The position numbers were made by a program, and so were the translations under genes. DNA of 64,000 bases from contig MU832625.1 in assembly GCA_029204225.1 (NCBI GenBank), positions 1 to 64,000 on the forward strand, in the 5' to 3' direction. The DNA is from Diphasiastrum complanatum (taxonomy: Eukaryota > Streptophyta > Lycopodiopsida > Lycopodiales > Lycopodiaceae). This document shows positions 23,281 to 32,476 of this stretch, one piece after another. The notes beneath the pieces were generated by a model that ran no database searches, was not told the origin of the DNA, and saw nothing but the letters and a program-made list of their open reading frames with translations. The stretch's first letter is position 1, and every line of letters begins with the position of its first letter.

Positions 23281-24109
23281 GGGTCTTTTTGATATTGAGA
23301 ACTCCTTTAATGAAGTGCCCCTTCTTTCCACAAAAGAAGCACTTGAGTTTGGCTTTGTTCTTCTTTCCACCTTTGGAGCTTGATGATTGATCATCACTTT
23401 TGGTCTCCTTTTGTTGGATATTTTTCTTTGGCTTTGCCTTTCCTTTGCTTGAGAAGTTGGCCTTCTCGTCACCATCATGCAACTTTAAGGATCCAATCAT
23501 TTGCTTGACATGAAAGATCCTACTCTCCTCGGCCACAAGCACACTATGGAGCTTGTCAATGGAAGGTAGTGCATCTTGAATAGCAAAGCTTTGTACAAGA
23601 TTGGAGAACTCATCTCCAAGACCATTAAAAATAATTTGAACAAGTTCACCATCATGAATACACTCACTAATGATGGAAAGCTCTTTGTTGAGAGATTTTA
23701 TTCTCAAGACATACTCTTGAGCACTCTCATCACTCCCTCTAATGCTTTGAAGAACTTTGTTTTTAATCATAAGCACTCTAGAGGTATTTTTGGATTCATA
23801 AATCCCTTTAAGGTAGTCCCATGCCTCCTTGGCCGAGGTACAAGATGCCACTTCCTTTACAAGTTCATTACTAACATTCATTTTTAGGCAATGTAATGCT
23901 AGTCTAGCTCTCCTTTTGTACCTCACTAGATCTTGCCCTCCTTGAGGATCTTCTTCCTCTCCTATGACAAGATCATACATATCTTGGAGCACAAGTAGAG
24001 ACTCCATTCTTACTTTCGAAGTTGAATAATTATTAGAATTTAGCCTTTTACTAGCCTCAAGAAGATAGGCTCCAATTGAACCCATTCTATCTAGTAACAA
24101 GTACAACAA
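23276..24109 (-). pseudogene. Element A gag (N-terminal and capsid part)
   Basis: A 277-codon frame. The start used in the family is close to 24085 (MGSIGAYLLEASKRLNS), like the openings of B and E. Capsid motifs: NYSTSKVRMESLLVLQDMYD, LALHCLKMNVSNELV, SCTSAKEAWDYLKGIYESKN, SAQEYVLRIKSLNKELS, ELVQIIFNGLGDEFSNLVQS. A Lys/Ser-rich spacer precedes the zinc knuckle CFFCGKKGHFIKGV, which lacks its last Cys. The frame ends at the junction with the 3.8-kb insert; the tail continues at 19530. Gag would form the virus-like particle; this copy is split. Confidence 0.88.
23281..23305 (-). repeat. Inverted-repeat end (right)
   Basis: Reverse complement of 19535-19559 with one mismatch. On the minus strand it is in frame with element A gag, right after the zinc knuckle His (KKGHFIKGVLNIKKT), where the fourth zinc ligand Cys is replaced by Val. 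Confidence 0.85.
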
Positions 24110-24212
24110 GTGTACTATTCAAAGGCTCTCCCTTCACTCTTTCTCATAATTTAGCTACAATGCTACTCTCTTGAATCTCACAAGACTCAAGAAGAAAGAT
24201 CTATAGTGATCT

Positions 24213-24963
24213 TGTGAAAAAAATACAAAAAGCACCAAGAGTGGATCCTAATCTGATCCTCAAGAGGGATTGAATGTTAGATTTACTTGATTTATCAATC
24301 TACTTGAGATTAAGATCAATCTAGATCAATTCTAGACACAAATCCTAACAAGAACAATCATTAATGAATGTAGGTGTACTTTCTAGTTTCACACGTGTGA
24401 AGCACTGTCTGAGTACAAACTCCAACCTAAAAATCAAGTACACTATGATAGAACCTCAAAACAATCAAAACAAATGTAGACAAACAGAGGGAATCACACT
24501 AAATTGCTTCCAAAATCAAGATTGATGTCTCACATTGATTATGGCCAAATAAGCCTCTATATATACATTTCTTGGAGCTCAAGTTACTGATCACACGTGT
24601 GAGAATGCCTTGTCACCATCATGCAATTTGACACCAAAACTTTTCATTTTGGGCATTTTTGGTCTAATTTCCTACTATATTGAGATCTTCATGGAAATCT
24701 TCTAGAAGTAAAAACTCACCTACTTCAGCTAATTCCACACGTGTGAGCTGTCCTCAACACATGGGATGTGACACCTATTCAAAATATTTGGCTCATGCAA
24801 TCAATAGATTGGTTCCATGTGTCATATCTCTAGAAAACTAGTTTTTGGCCATTTTAGCCACTAGAACTTGAATTAAATCATATGTACAACATATATGATT
24901 ATGGTACATTACAAGTACACTAGTTTCACATGTGGGAACAGGCTCCACACATGTGTGTTTATC
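24213..24963 (-). repeat. Element E 3' LTR (left copy)
   Basis: Starts TGTGAAAAAAATACAAAAAG on the plus strand. TATA sequence (minus strand) at about 24557-24566. Exact CACACGTGTG copies lie at 24390, 24592 and 24736. Confidence 0.9.
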
Positions 24964-25009
24964 TATCTATAACTCCAAGAGCCAATCTTAATTTTACAAA
25001 TGGGTCTTT

Positions 25010-25195
25010 AGGCAATGCCTTGGTGAGTATATCAACAATGCAATCTAATGATGAAACATGAATAAACTTGATCTCCTTTGCTTGCACTTTCTCCCTCACA
25101 AAATGATGTGCAATCTCAATGTGCTTTGTTCGAGCATGGAAGACTGGATTGTTTGCAAGTTGTTGAGCTACTTGATTCTCACAATATATGCATGG
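25010..25195 (-). pseudogene. Element E RNase H C-terminus
   Basis: Minus-strand reading gives CENQVAQQLANNPVFHARTK, HIEIAHHFVREKVQAKEIKF and CIVDILTKALPK, the final segment of copia RNase H. It is separated from the rest of RNase H by the solo LTR. Confidence 0.85.
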
Positions 25196-25197
25196 AA

Positions 25198-25808
25198 TGT
25201 CAAAATATTGAAAAATCTATCTAATGTTGTGAGTATGGGTCCTAAAAATGCCAAAGATGAATTGAGCTCTTTTGGCTTAGTAAAGACCCATCTTAGAATA
25301 AAATATTCCAGGTAGGTAGAAGTAGAAACTCGAGCTACCATAGAAATTGCCATTTGTACTTTACATGCCACATTTAATGCATGAAAAGACTATGTGGCAC
25401 AATTAGACATAGTGAGGTGGCTTGGATAAGTCTAGATAGCTTGAGAGGTGGATCCACAACTCCAATTCAACTTCAAGTAGGAGAAGATTCCATGGATCTA
25501 TATATATGTGATGTACTCTCATTGAGAATATGATGAAATTTGTGTGTAATGCAAATTTGAAGACAAGCTCTTTGTGCCCTCTCTCTCTCCACGAGTTTTG
25601 TACTTTCTATATTCTCTCTCTAGCCGAGGAGGCATTTATGATGCTTTGTCTTATGTTTTGTTGACAAATCTTGCTTGTAACACAATAATATTGCTTGTAT
25701 GATCAGTTTTCCTATTGACAACCAATGCTAGTCTGATCTTTATGGTGTTATTGTTCTTAGGAGATCAAAAATACATGTGTAGGGCATCCCACACATGTGA
25801 ATTCAGCA
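25198..25808 (+). repeat. Solo LTR (611 bp) nested in element E
   Basis: Starts TGTCAAAATATTG and ends ATTCAGCA, flanked by a 5-bp target duplication TGGAA (25193-25197 and 25809-25813). Removing it plus one TGGAA rejoins RNase H of E (EDIPC with IYCENQ). A TATATATAT lies at about 25501-25509, followed by a CT-rich stretch; on that basis I assign it the plus strand. No partner LTR or interior remains, as expected after recombination between LTRs. Confidence 0.85.
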
Positions 25809-25813
25809 TGGAA

Positions 25814-26205
25814 TGTCTTCATCCTTGATCACATGTAGCTCCTCCAAAAGCCTTTTAAGCCAAAGAACCTCCTTTGTTGTTGTTGTCATAGCTTTATACT
25901 CAGATTCTGTTGATGAAAGAGAGATGGTATCTTGCTTTTTGGAAAGCCAAGATATAGCTCCTCCACATAAGAATGTAGCAAATGCACTTATGGATTTTCT
26001 ATCCATCTTGTCACCTGCAAAACTTGAGCCCGAATATGCTCTTAAACAAATATTAGTCCTTTCATAAACTATGCCAAAGTCTTTTGTAGCCGAGATGTAT
26101 CTTAACACCCTTTTTGCTCCTTTTCAATGACATATAAATGGACTTTGCATGTATTGACTCGATTTGCCAACACAAAAACTAAGATCAGGTCTAGTGATGG
26201 TTAAG
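25814..26205 (-). pseudogene. Element E RNase H N-terminal part
   Basis: ORF 25803-26108 reads MLRYISATKDFGIVYE, RAYSGSSFAGDKMDRKSIS, FATFLCGGAISWLSKKQDTI, SLSSTESEYKAMTTTTKEVL and LKRLLEELHV. The first catalytic Asp, normally in DxDWAGD, has become Gly-Ser. Further right, other frames hold the TRPDLSF..VG..SQYMQSPF pattern of the connecting region. Confidence 0.88.
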
Positions 26206-27066
26206 TATATCAAGGAACCAATAAGCTTCTATAGGTAGTGATGTCCTCAAAGGATGCTACATCACTTTCCTTAGAAACTTTTACACTTAGTTCCATGGGA
26301 GTTTCAACTCCTTTACAATCAATCATGTCAAATTTTGCTAAGATTGGTCTAGCATACTTAGATTGACATATGAAAGTAAAATCATTACTTCTAGAGACTT
26401 CTATTCCAAGTATTACTTTAAGAAGTCCTGGATCTACCATTCTAAATTCACTAGACAAGAAAACTTTTACATTCTTGATGCCATCTAGATCATTTCCTGT
26501 GAGTATAATGTCATCAACATATAATTTAAGATAATGATCTTCTCATCATTACATTTGTAGTACAATGATGGTTCATAAGAACTTATAATAAATCCAATGA
26601 AAATAAGATAGGAATGCAACCTAGAGTATCATGCTCTTGGTGCTTGTTTGAGTCCATAAAGACTCTTCTTCAAGAAACACACCTTGCCTTCTTCTCCATC
26701 TTTGATGAAGCTTTCGGGTTGGCACATGTAGATTTCCTCTTCCAAGAATCCATTCAAAAAAGCATTTGTCACATCAGGTTGGAAGAGCTCCTATTTGAAA
26801 GAAGTTGCAAGACATATGATTAATCTAATGGTCACAAGCTTTGCAACAGGTGCAAAGGTTTCATCATAATCTATGCCTTTGACTTGCAAAAAACCTTTTG
26901 TTACAAGTCTAGCTTTATACTTATGAATGGAACCATCTTGATTATATCTCAATCTATATATCCATTTACAAGTAAGAGGCTTCTTTCCATAAGGTAATTC
27001 AACAAGCTTCTAGGTTTGATTTTCCATTAATGCATCAAACTCTACTTGCATAGCTTTCCTCCAATA
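26206..27066 (-). pseudogene. Element E reverse transcriptase
   Basis: Broken into several frames. Right to left: a degraded RT opening (about 26850-27010), then capsules of the fingers/palm region near 26690-26850, the YVDD codons at 26510-26521 followed by a frame break, and the ORF 26210-26458 with MSSEFRMVDPGLLKVILGIE, FTFICQSKYARPILAKFDM and CKGVETPMELSVKVSKE. No single frame spans it, so it is inactive. Confidence 0.85.
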
Positions 27067-27324
27067 TTAAGACTTATTTGCTTCCTCAAAACTAGTTGGT
27101 CCTTCAAGCATAGTAGTCAAGAAAGTATAAGAGTTGAGTAGTTGAGAATCTTCCCTTTGCTCCCCTTTGTCACTATAAGTGAGCCTTGATGGCTCAATCC
27201 TTGTCCTTGTTGATCTTCTTGGCACCCTTGGACTTTGAGTAGGTTCCATTTGGTCTTCATCTTCGTGAAGCTCCTCCTTGGCGATAGCATGATCCTTGAC
27301 AAGTTGAGTGTTGTTGGAAGTCAC
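27067..27324 (-). pseudogene. Element E integrase-RT linker
   Basis: An 85-codon frame with the acidic linker EELHEDEDQMEPTQSPRVPR, then RSTRTRIEPSRLTYSDKGE and SYTFLTTMLEGPTSFEEANK. It corresponds to the same region in A (DKGEQREDLHSPTSYTFLTS). The next Trp-Arg-x-Ala-Met motif has decayed. Confidence 0.85.
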
Positions 27325-28375
27325 CTTTTCTTTGGCTTGGAGAGATCCATCAAAAAGTACACTCTACTAGCAACAACTTTTTTTGTAATAGGATCAAATA
27401 TCCTATAAGCTTTCTTACTTTCACTATAACCAACAAAGATGCTTTTGAAATAAGTGGCATATTCTTTTTTCCTTGTTTCTAAAGGAATATGTACATAACA
27501 AGTACATCCAAAAACTTTCAAATCACTAAGATTTGGCTTTTTTCCATACAATACTTCATAAGGTGTAAGTCCTTTAATGGCACTATTAGTCATTCTATTA
27601 CAAAGAAAGTTTGCACATAAAATAGCTTCTGCCCAAAATGAAATAAGAAGAGATGCATCTAATCTCATAGCTTTAGAACACTCACATAGTGTCCTATTCT
27701 TTCTCTCAGCTACTCCATTTTGTTGTGGAGTATATGTACAAGTAAACTCTCTCCTTATGCCATTAGTTTCACAAAACTCTTTCATCCTATTGGAGATGTA
27801 CTCCCCTCCATTATTTATCACTTCTTAATACTTTCAAGCTAGTAATAAGTTGTTTTTCCACAAGAGTTTTGAACTTTACAAAGGACGCAAAAACTTCACT
27901 TTTCTTAGACAAGAGATAAACCCAAGAGTATCTTGATTTATCATCAATAAAAGTGACATACATAAGAGTTGTACCATTTGATTCATGTGAAAATGAATGA
28001 ACATCTGAGTGTATAAGGTCAAGAGGAGAGCTAGATCTCTTGAAAGGAAGCTTATGAGATTTGGAGAGTCCACAAGCTTCACAAAGCTTGCCACACTTGG
28101 ATATGGTTTTGGGAAGTCCACTTGCTAGCTCCTTTGTCACCATGGTCTCCATAGCTTTGTAGTTAGGATGGCCTAACCTTTTGTACCATAATTCCACTTG
28201 AGTGAGCTCCTCCCTTGTCATGTTCACACTTCCAACCATCACATTAGCATGCAATTTGAATAACCTCCCTTGCTTGAAACGACTAGCAATACATTTTTCA
28301 TCTTTCAAGATAGAACATGCTCCATGCTTGAAATGTACATCTAATCCACTATCCATGAGTTGTCCTATTGATATG
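27321..28375 (-). pseudogene. Element E integrase and post-protease region
   Basis: Two frames overlap at 27811-27821. The right one (27811-28476) holds QLMDSGLDVHFKHGACSI, ELWYKRLGHPNYKAMETM, CGKLCEACGLSKSHKLPF (zinc-binding) and DLIHSDVHSFSHESNG (first Asp), then FIDDKSRYSWVYL. At 27826-27836 a 4-base insertion in the RSDNGGEY codons shifts the frame. The left one (27321-27821) has the rest: NGGEYISNRMKEF, QQNGVAERKNRTLCE (third catalytic residue intact), FWAEAILCANFLCNRM, KVFGCTCYVHIPLETRKK and IFVGYSESKKAYRIFDP. Confidence 0.88.
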
Positions 28376-28935
28376 AAGCATTCCACTCTCCTCACTAACA
28401 AGCACACTTTGAAGTTTTTCAATACTAGGAAGTGAATCTTGAATAGCAAAGGTTTGAACAAGATTGGAATAATCATCTCCTAATCCATTCAAAATGATTT
28501 GAACTAATTCATCATCTTTGATTTTATCATCTATAGAAGACAACTCCTTATTCAAAGATTTGACCTAAAGACATAATTTTGGGCACTTTCACTACTTCCT
28601 TTCATGCTTTGAAAGATTTGATTCCTAAGCATGAGTATCCTTGCAGTGTTTTTGGATCCATAATGAATCCCGTGCCTCTTTGGATGTAGTACAAGATGAG
28701 TTTCTTTCAAAAGTTCATTACTTACATTCATTTTTATGCAATGTAATGCAACTCTACATCTCTTTTTGTACTTTGCCAACTCGACTCCTCCTTGAGGTTC
28801 TACTTCTACCTCAAGTACTATGTCATAAAGATCATGAAGTACAAGTAAAGACTCCATTCGAACTATCCAAGTAGCATAATTAGTGGATGTAAGCCTTTCA
28901 CTAGCTTCAAGCAAAAAACCACCCATAGATGTCAT
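28376..28935 (-). pseudogene. Element E gag, fused past a deletion to the protease C-terminus
   Basis: Gag opens MTSMGGFLLEASERLTS, with NYATWIVRMESLLVLHDLYD, VALHCIKMNVSNELLKE, and in a shifted frame (28349-28555) MNKELSSIDDKIKDDELVQI, ILNGLGDDYSNLVQTFAIQD and IEKLQSVLVSEES. Right after SEES the sequence jumps to QLMDSGLDVHF, which in A lies just after the protease. The missing part contains the zinc knuckle and the DSGASSHM active site, some 500-600 bp in A and B. Confidence 0.88.
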
Positions 28936-29525
28936 TTTTTTTAATGTGAAAAAGCACTAGAAACTCTTATGGTTTCTCTAAGAGATCTGAACCTAAAGTC
29001 TTCTAGCAATTAGAAAGCTTATAGACACAATCCTATCACTCATGAACCAATCTAGAATGATGAAAATTTAGATTCTAGTCTCAAACTTGCAAAATCACTC
29101 CTTAATCTATGATTTTTAGCAATTTCTCTCTTCACCTTCAACATACACACAAAAAATCAGATAAGATCAATCAATACACCTAATTCAAGTTTCAACTTTG
29201 ATTTTTTGGCTGATCTAATCCAAGAACTAATCAAGGGATTAGATTCACTATAGAAAACGCTTGATTTTGAACCAAAAATCACTCAAATTGGGTATGTGAG
29301 TCAAATTGTACAAATTTTTGAAATTTCTCAGTCAAAATCGGAGCTGTACGGACTCACACGTGTGAAAAGGGTTCCTACAGCCCACAACAAGTTTTGGACC
29401 AAAAATTTTGAGGATAGCTATCAAATCCAACTCGCTACACATAATTTGACTAGTTTCATAAAAACTACTAATTTTGGCTTTGATTTGGATCAACCCTATC
29501 AATTTCAACAAAACCTCTTGTATTT
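28936..29525 (-). other. Element E leader
   Basis: Non-coding region of about 590 nt between primer-binding site and gag, similar in length to those of B and A. It contains one CACACGTGTG palindrome at 29355-29364. The plus-strand ORF 29296-29577 overlaps the primer site and is not a gene. Confidence 0.7.
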
Positions 29526-29538
29526 GGTTCTGCTACCA
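29526..29538 (-). promoter_or_regulatory. Element E primer-binding site
   Basis: The minus strand reads TGGTAGCAGAACC two bases inside the 5' LTR. It is close to the Met-tRNA type site TGGTAGCAGAGC. Confidence 0.85.
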
Positions 29539-29540
29539 TT

Positions 29541-30291
29541 TGAGAAAAGTACAAAAAGGACCAAGAGTGGATCCTAATCTGATCCTCAAGAGGGATTGAA
29601 TGTTAGATTTACTTGATCTATCAATCTACTTGAGATTAAGATCAATCTAGATCAATTATAGACGCAAAATCCTAACAAGAACAATCATTAATGAAGGTAG
29701 GTGTACTTTCAATGTTTCACACGTGTGAAACACTGTCTGAGTACGGACTCCAACCTGAAAATCAAGTACACTATGATAGAACCTCAAAACAATCAAAACA
29801 AATGTAGACAAATAGAGGGAATCACACTAAATTACTTCCAAAATCAAGATTGATGTCTCACATTGATTATGGCCAAATAAGCCTCTATATATACACTTCT
29901 TGGAGCTTGAGATACTGATTACATGTGTGAGGATGCCTTGTCACCATCATGCAATTTGACACCAAAACTTTCCATTTTGGACATTTTTGGTCTAATTTCT
30001 TACTATATTGAGATCTTCATGGAAATATTCTAGAAGTAAAAACTCGCCTACTTCAGCTAATTCCACATGTGTGAGCTGTCCTCTACACATGGGATGTGAC
30101 ACCTATTCAAAATATTTGGCTCATGCAATCAATAGATTAGTGCCATGTGTCATATCTCTAGAAAACTAGTTTTTGGCCATTTTAGCCACTAGAACTTGAA
30201 TTAAATCATATGTACAACGTATATGATTATGGTACATTACAAGTACACTAGTTTCACACGTGGGAACAGGCTCCACACATGTGTGTTTATC
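29541..30291 (-). repeat. Element E 5' LTR (right copy)
   Basis: Starts TGAGAAAAGTACAAAAAGGA on the plus strand. TATA sequence at about 29885-29894 (minus strand promoter). One exact CACACGTGTG at 29718; the sites matching the left copy's other two palindromes read ACATGTGTG here. Confidence 0.9.
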
Positions 30292-30793
30292 CTACATACA
30301 AGATTTTTGGCCTATACCAAGCTTATATTTGCATAAGATTTGGGAAAGTGTATTCTACACAATCTATGCACTTAGAAACTTGGAAGTGCCAATGCCTTCC
30401 TATGGTGTTTAGCATGGTTTAGTTTCACTCTTGAACTAAAAAACATAAGCCTCAAACTCTCTCTCAAGGCTTTGTAGGTTTAATAAGCTTCTAACACGAT
30501 TTACAGATCAAATCTATAATGGAAACAATGGATTTTCATAAGCACATCACTAGTTTCACTCTTCACAACTTGTTTGAAGCTCAAATATTGAGAAAGACAC
30601 AAAGTTTTGGTGAAAGTACAACTTCAGCAATCTCTCACACGTGTGAGAAGTACATATGAACTTTACACACTAATCTGAAGCTCAACATTACAAGTAAACT
30701 ATTAGAAAAGGTCGCCCTCCTTCAAAATAAATCTAACACCAATGCTTTCACCAAAATAAAGATTTTTGGATCTTCAACTAAGCTCTTTGACTT
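30292..30793 (-). other. Element A leader (outer part)
   Basis: Non-coding region that, joined to 24110-24212, makes up the A leader of about 600 nt. Contains CACACGTGTG at 30636-30645. Confidence 0.7.
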
Positions 30794-30806
30794 GGCTCTG
30801 ATACCA
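30794..30806 (-). promoter_or_regulatory. Element A primer-binding site
   Basis: The minus strand reads TGGTATCAGAGCC, the standard Met-tRNA type site, directly next to an LTR starting TGTCAAATTTCAG on the plus strand. Confidence 0.92.
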
Positions 30807-31472
30807 TGTCAAATTTCAGAGTAAAGACTGAATTTGATCTACAAATGATCACAAAGAGTGATTGGTAACTTGAGATCTTGATCTATATCAAGACTAGCTT
30901 CCAAATCTAGCTTCTACTTGACAATCTTTGTGTTTCCAAGCAAGAACAATAAAAAAGGATGATCCACAGCTTCACACGTGTGAAGTACAGCTACTGTACG
31001 GCCTGATAACAGAGAAATAGTTTACTTAACATTTACTTAGCATACATCCACAAAGAATGTGCTTAAGAGAGTGTAAACACCAAGATTGCTTCACAAACCA
31101 ATGTTTCTCATCATTAGCTCAATAATGGATCCATCATGGATCAAGTGCAAAATCATCATAATCTCTCTCTAAGCTGCATCCAGCACGTGTGGGACAGCTC
31201 ATTGTACTCATCCATATCCACCTTGGATAAGATCTATCAATTTTGCCACATCATCCATTGGTGGTTTGTGTTGACCTTCTAGATTTCTACAATCTAGGAC
31301 CTAACTCCTATAATTTAGGAGATGTCATATTAGACTCAAATGAAATCTAATCAAAATGGATCTAAATATTACAAGTGTCATTTCACACGTGTGGACAAGT
31401 CCTCACACGTGTGGATCCACATAGATGTCAAAGATACATCAATAACCATGTGAAAATTGCTTGATTCTAACA
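30807..31472 (-). repeat. Element A 5' LTR (about 666 bp)
   Basis: The inner end is fixed by the primer-binding site. The outer end is set at ATTCTAACA (31472) because it ends CA and gives an LTR length like that of B; without a second copy this end is tentative. CACACGTGTG palindromes lie at 30973, 31384 and 31404. Confidence 0.7.
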
Positions 31473-31960
31473 TCGCCAATACCAAACCGAGTTCAATGAT
31501 TATCAATGCAGGGCGATGCAAGAATTGGCATAGGCAAAAAGTGCCTTGAAGACATGCTAGAAACACATGGATCAGCAACCTCCACCAGTCCCTATGGTGA
31601 TTCCACTACCACCTATGAAAGATCCCGCCAATTCCAATTCTAGACAAGAGACGAGCAAACAAGCAGAAGGACATTCTTTAATCCGAATAAAGCGCTAATC
31701 TCTTATCAAATTGAAGATCAACTACCAGTAGCACGTGTCTACTACCAAGCAACATTCATTGGCAATCCCTGGATGCGAAGATTCCAAGCGTGGATCGACC
31801 AAAACTGGTTAACAAGCATCCACAAGTCGTTTTTCATGCCCAAGGACTTGAAGAACATCGACAAAATCGCATTTATGAAAGATGTTACAGGATACCTCAT
31901 CCACTAGAGGCGAACAAAGAAGACTTTGTATTGAACCGGCAGAGTGCTGAGGGACCGAGG
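31473..31960 (+). pseudogene. Unidentified coding relic
   Basis: Broken plus-strand frames look protein-like. One begins near 31488 (EFNDYQCRAMQELA) with a proline-rich stretch (DQQPPPVPMVIPLPPM). Another starts near 31675 with FFNPNKALISYQIEDQLPVA, RVYYQATFIGNPWMRRFQAW, IDQNWLTSIHKSFFMPKD and ends at a stop near 31905. The arrangement (Pro-rich, then an aromatic domain) is reminiscent of a gag-like protein, but I cannot place the family. It starts at the outer edge of element A. Confidence 0.35.
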
Positions 31961-32476
31961 CCGTGGATCTGGTTGGGAGTATTCCCAACATACTGCAAAT
32001 AAATAAAACTGGAAAATAGATAAGTAGAAAGTATTGGGAGGGTCGTGGCATCCTGCGCGTATAAGCACATGGCCCAATGAGCACGTGAGTTAAATTGTAT
32101 ATAAATAAAACACTTGGGCCTTATTATTAAAAATAAATTGAGGCCACAATATCAAGTTAATAAACCTAGTCTCAAACTTTAAAGGTTGGGTCCAAATTGA
32201 GACTCACATGTATCATGTGAATTCCAACGTACTTTTTAAAGACCCTTGGTTTAGATTGGGTCCAAGATGGATGGTTAAGATTAGTTCACATATTTTAAGA
32301 AGTAGCCAATAGGATTTTGGGGCAAGGGCCTTTCCCATTGATAAAAAGACACCTCTTGTACCATATTTTCATGCTTAATGAGAAGGAGGAAACTCTACCA
32401 TTTTTGGAAGAGAAGAATCCTAATTTGCTATTCAATGCTTGCTATTGCTATTGTTGCTTTCTAATTGCTTCCAAGT
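31961..32476. other. Stretch without recognisable gene
   Basis: Non-coding. A minus-strand ORF (31809-32084) and a plus-strand one (32317-32505) lack motifs. It ends at the truncation point of element D. Confidence 0.4.

Larger units (their letters stand above)
19535..23305. mobile_element. 3.8-kb insert with 25-bp inverted-repeat ends, inside element A gag
   Basis: GGAGTTCTCAATATT... at 19535-19559 is the inverted copy of 23281-23305 with a single mismatch. The insert separates the gag zinc-knuckle region (right) from the gag tail (left) of element A. It carries a two-exon gene model (19994-21107) and a short copia derivative (21521-22938). Two readings are possible. The repeats may be terminal inverted repeats of a gene-carrying DNA transposon. 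Alternatively, a small gag segment was duplicated in inverted orientation when the insert formed: the similarity extends a further 12-15 bp into flanking gag (GGCTGCACATTAGA against GGGCACTTCATTAAA). I saw no clear target duplication. Confidence 0.6.
24213..30291 (-). mobile_element. Ty1/copia element E, LTR to LTR, defective, inserted in element A leader
   Basis: Two 751-bp LTRs (24213-24963 and 29541-30291) flank a minus-strand copia interior. A deletion at about 28376 removes the zinc knuckle and the protease active site. Further frameshifts and a nested solo LTR are present. LTRs are about 95% identical by eye (about 36 differences). The exact outer end is uncertain because both copies end TTTATC without a CA; GATCT on the left has no clear partner on the right. 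Its position, between A gag and A primer site, and the normal leader length of A once E is removed, show that E landed in A. Confidence 0.9.
11202..31472 (-). mobile_element. Ty1/copia element A (composite, interrupted by three insertions)
   Basis: Read on the minus strand from right to left, the parts of one copia element appear in order: 5' LTR (31472-30807), primer-binding site, leader, gag (24109-23276), gag end and protease (19530-19100), integrase, reverse transcriptase and RNase H (to 11202). Element E interrupts the leader, a 3.8-kb insert interrupts gag, and element B interrupts the start of reverse transcriptase. With E removed, the leader is about 600 nt, like those of B and E. The 3' LTR and the end of RNase H are missing at about 11202-11230. 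A is therefore the oldest layer of this nest. Confidence 0.85.

Noticed and set aside
25193-25813. Insert in E RNase H as a LINE or SINE with a 12-bp target duplication
   Set aside because: GCATGGAATGTC is repeated at both sides, but the last TGTC is the LTR start on the left and the original sequence on the right. A solo LTR with TGGAA duplication and TG...CA ends explains it better.
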